Of a DNA stretch of 64,000 nt, positions 63,672 to 64,000 are shown in pieces. Position numbers and translations under genes: made by a program. Below the pieces are notes generated by a model. It was not told where the DNA came from. It worked only from the letters and a program-made list of their open reading frames with translations, and made no database searches. The DNA comes from Paenibacillus doosanensis (lineage in GTDB: Bacteria > Bacillota > Bacilli > Paenibacillales > NBRC-103111). The stretch covers positions 1 through 64,000 of the forward strand of contig NZ_JANYUY010000009.1 in the NCBI RefSeq assembly GCF_025060755.1, given 5' to 3'. Numbering within the stretch: position 1 is the stretch's first letter; the number at the start of each line of letters is the position of its first letter.

Positions 63672-64000
63672 ATGAATACGTTGGAGACGATCAAATGGCT
63701 GGTCCATGCTCAGGTCGTTCATTTTGCGCATCTGAGCGAGCAATTGATCGAATCGGAGCACGACAAAATTTTTCGTTTTGCACAGGAGCAGCGATTGGAA
63801 TCGATCCCGCGTCACTTGACTAGCGTGCACGTGATCGACTGCATCGGCAACAACGAGCCGATCAACAACACGGCGCTTGCAGAGAAGATGAATTTGTCCA
63901 AGGCCGGCATCACGAAAATCAGCGTGAAGCTGTTGGAGGAAGGATATATAAAGCGAAGGCAGCTGAATGATAATAAGAAGGAAGTCTACTTCAGTCTGAC
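63672..64000 (+). CDS. MarR-family regulator (partial, cut by window end)
   Basis: The frame from ATG 63672 (GAGGTG upstream) shows a helical dimer region and a winged HTH: INNTALAEKMNLSKAGITKI, SVKLLEEGYIKRRQLNDNKK, EVYFSLT at the window end. Fits MarR. Shares a palindromic site with the DHA2 transporter upstream. Confidence 0.85.
   Translation, partial: MNTLETIKWLVHAQVVHFAHLSEQLIESEHDKIFRFAQEQRLESIPRHLTSVHVIDCIGNNEPINNTALAEKMNLSKAGITKISVKLLEEGYIKRRQLNDNKKEVYFSL

Overview
The window looks like a chromosome segment of a Bacillota bacterium, most likely Paenibacillaceae. The signs are strong GGAGG-type ribosome sites with frequent TTG/GTG starts, a large three-SLH-domain surface protein, a copper-amine-oxidase-N 'stalk' domain protein, BlaR1/BlaI pairs, a MalT-like LuxR regulator and an ECF sigma/DUF4179-type anti-sigma pair. 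The genus is inference.

Region 1 (1-415): the 3' end of a 23S rRNA gene, no recognisable 5S gene after it, then tRNA-Leu(GAG).

Region 2 (360-35944): a 35.5-kb integrative element in tRNA-Leu(GAG). It is bounded by a 57-bp direct repeat of the tRNA 3' half (attL 360-416, attR 35888-35944; two mismatches), with GGTGGA-rich putative integrase arm sites inside both ends. In order it holds: a tyrosine integrase and excisionase-like protein; small unknown genes; a serine resolvase overlapping a DNA-binding-like protein; four iteron-like repeats; about 2 kb of decayed, hairpin-rich DNA; a second tyrosine recombinase; a possible membrane-anchored nuclease-like protein; ArdA antirestriction and RadC/JAB proteins; membrane and secreted proteins; two HTH proteins; a catalytically dead alpha/beta-hydrolase fused to a BTAD-like regulator; then a putative defence block (23654-33425). 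That block encodes a DUF4338 (Druantia DruA-like) protein, a P-loop ATPase, an uncharacterised protein and a 1552-aa protein with a C-terminal FtsK/SpoIIIE motor. The last three match DptF-DptG-DptH of phosphorothioation-dependent restriction in order, size and motor domains, but no DNA-phosphorothioation genes are present. An SfsA-like nuclease gene follows, then a ParA-type ATPase with a ribbon-helix-helix-like partner next to attR. No relaxase or conjugation apparatus was seen, so this is a stabilised integrative island rather than a visible conjugative element.

Region 3 (36100-47000): tRNA-Leu(CAG), a BlaI repressor with a frameshifted BlaR1-type receptor, an AraC regulator plus a VOC-fold protein, and a six-gene operon (three ABC-2 type permeases, one ABC ATPase, an OmpR response regulator and a histidine kinase) that resembles peptide-antibiotic sensing/immunity loci. 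An imperfect copy of the tRNA terminator and an integrase scrap at 46.7 kb suggest an old insertion.

Region 4 (47010-64000): a MalT-like LuxR regulator, a decayed paralogue fragment, a 1352-aa SLH surface protein, a second BlaI/BlaR1 pair whose receptor is also broken, an ECF sigma/anti-sigma operon, an ArsR-rhodanese repressor divergent from an MFS transporter, gene scraps (amine oxidase, PLP enzyme), a DHA2-family drug transporter, and a MarR-type regulator cut by the window end.
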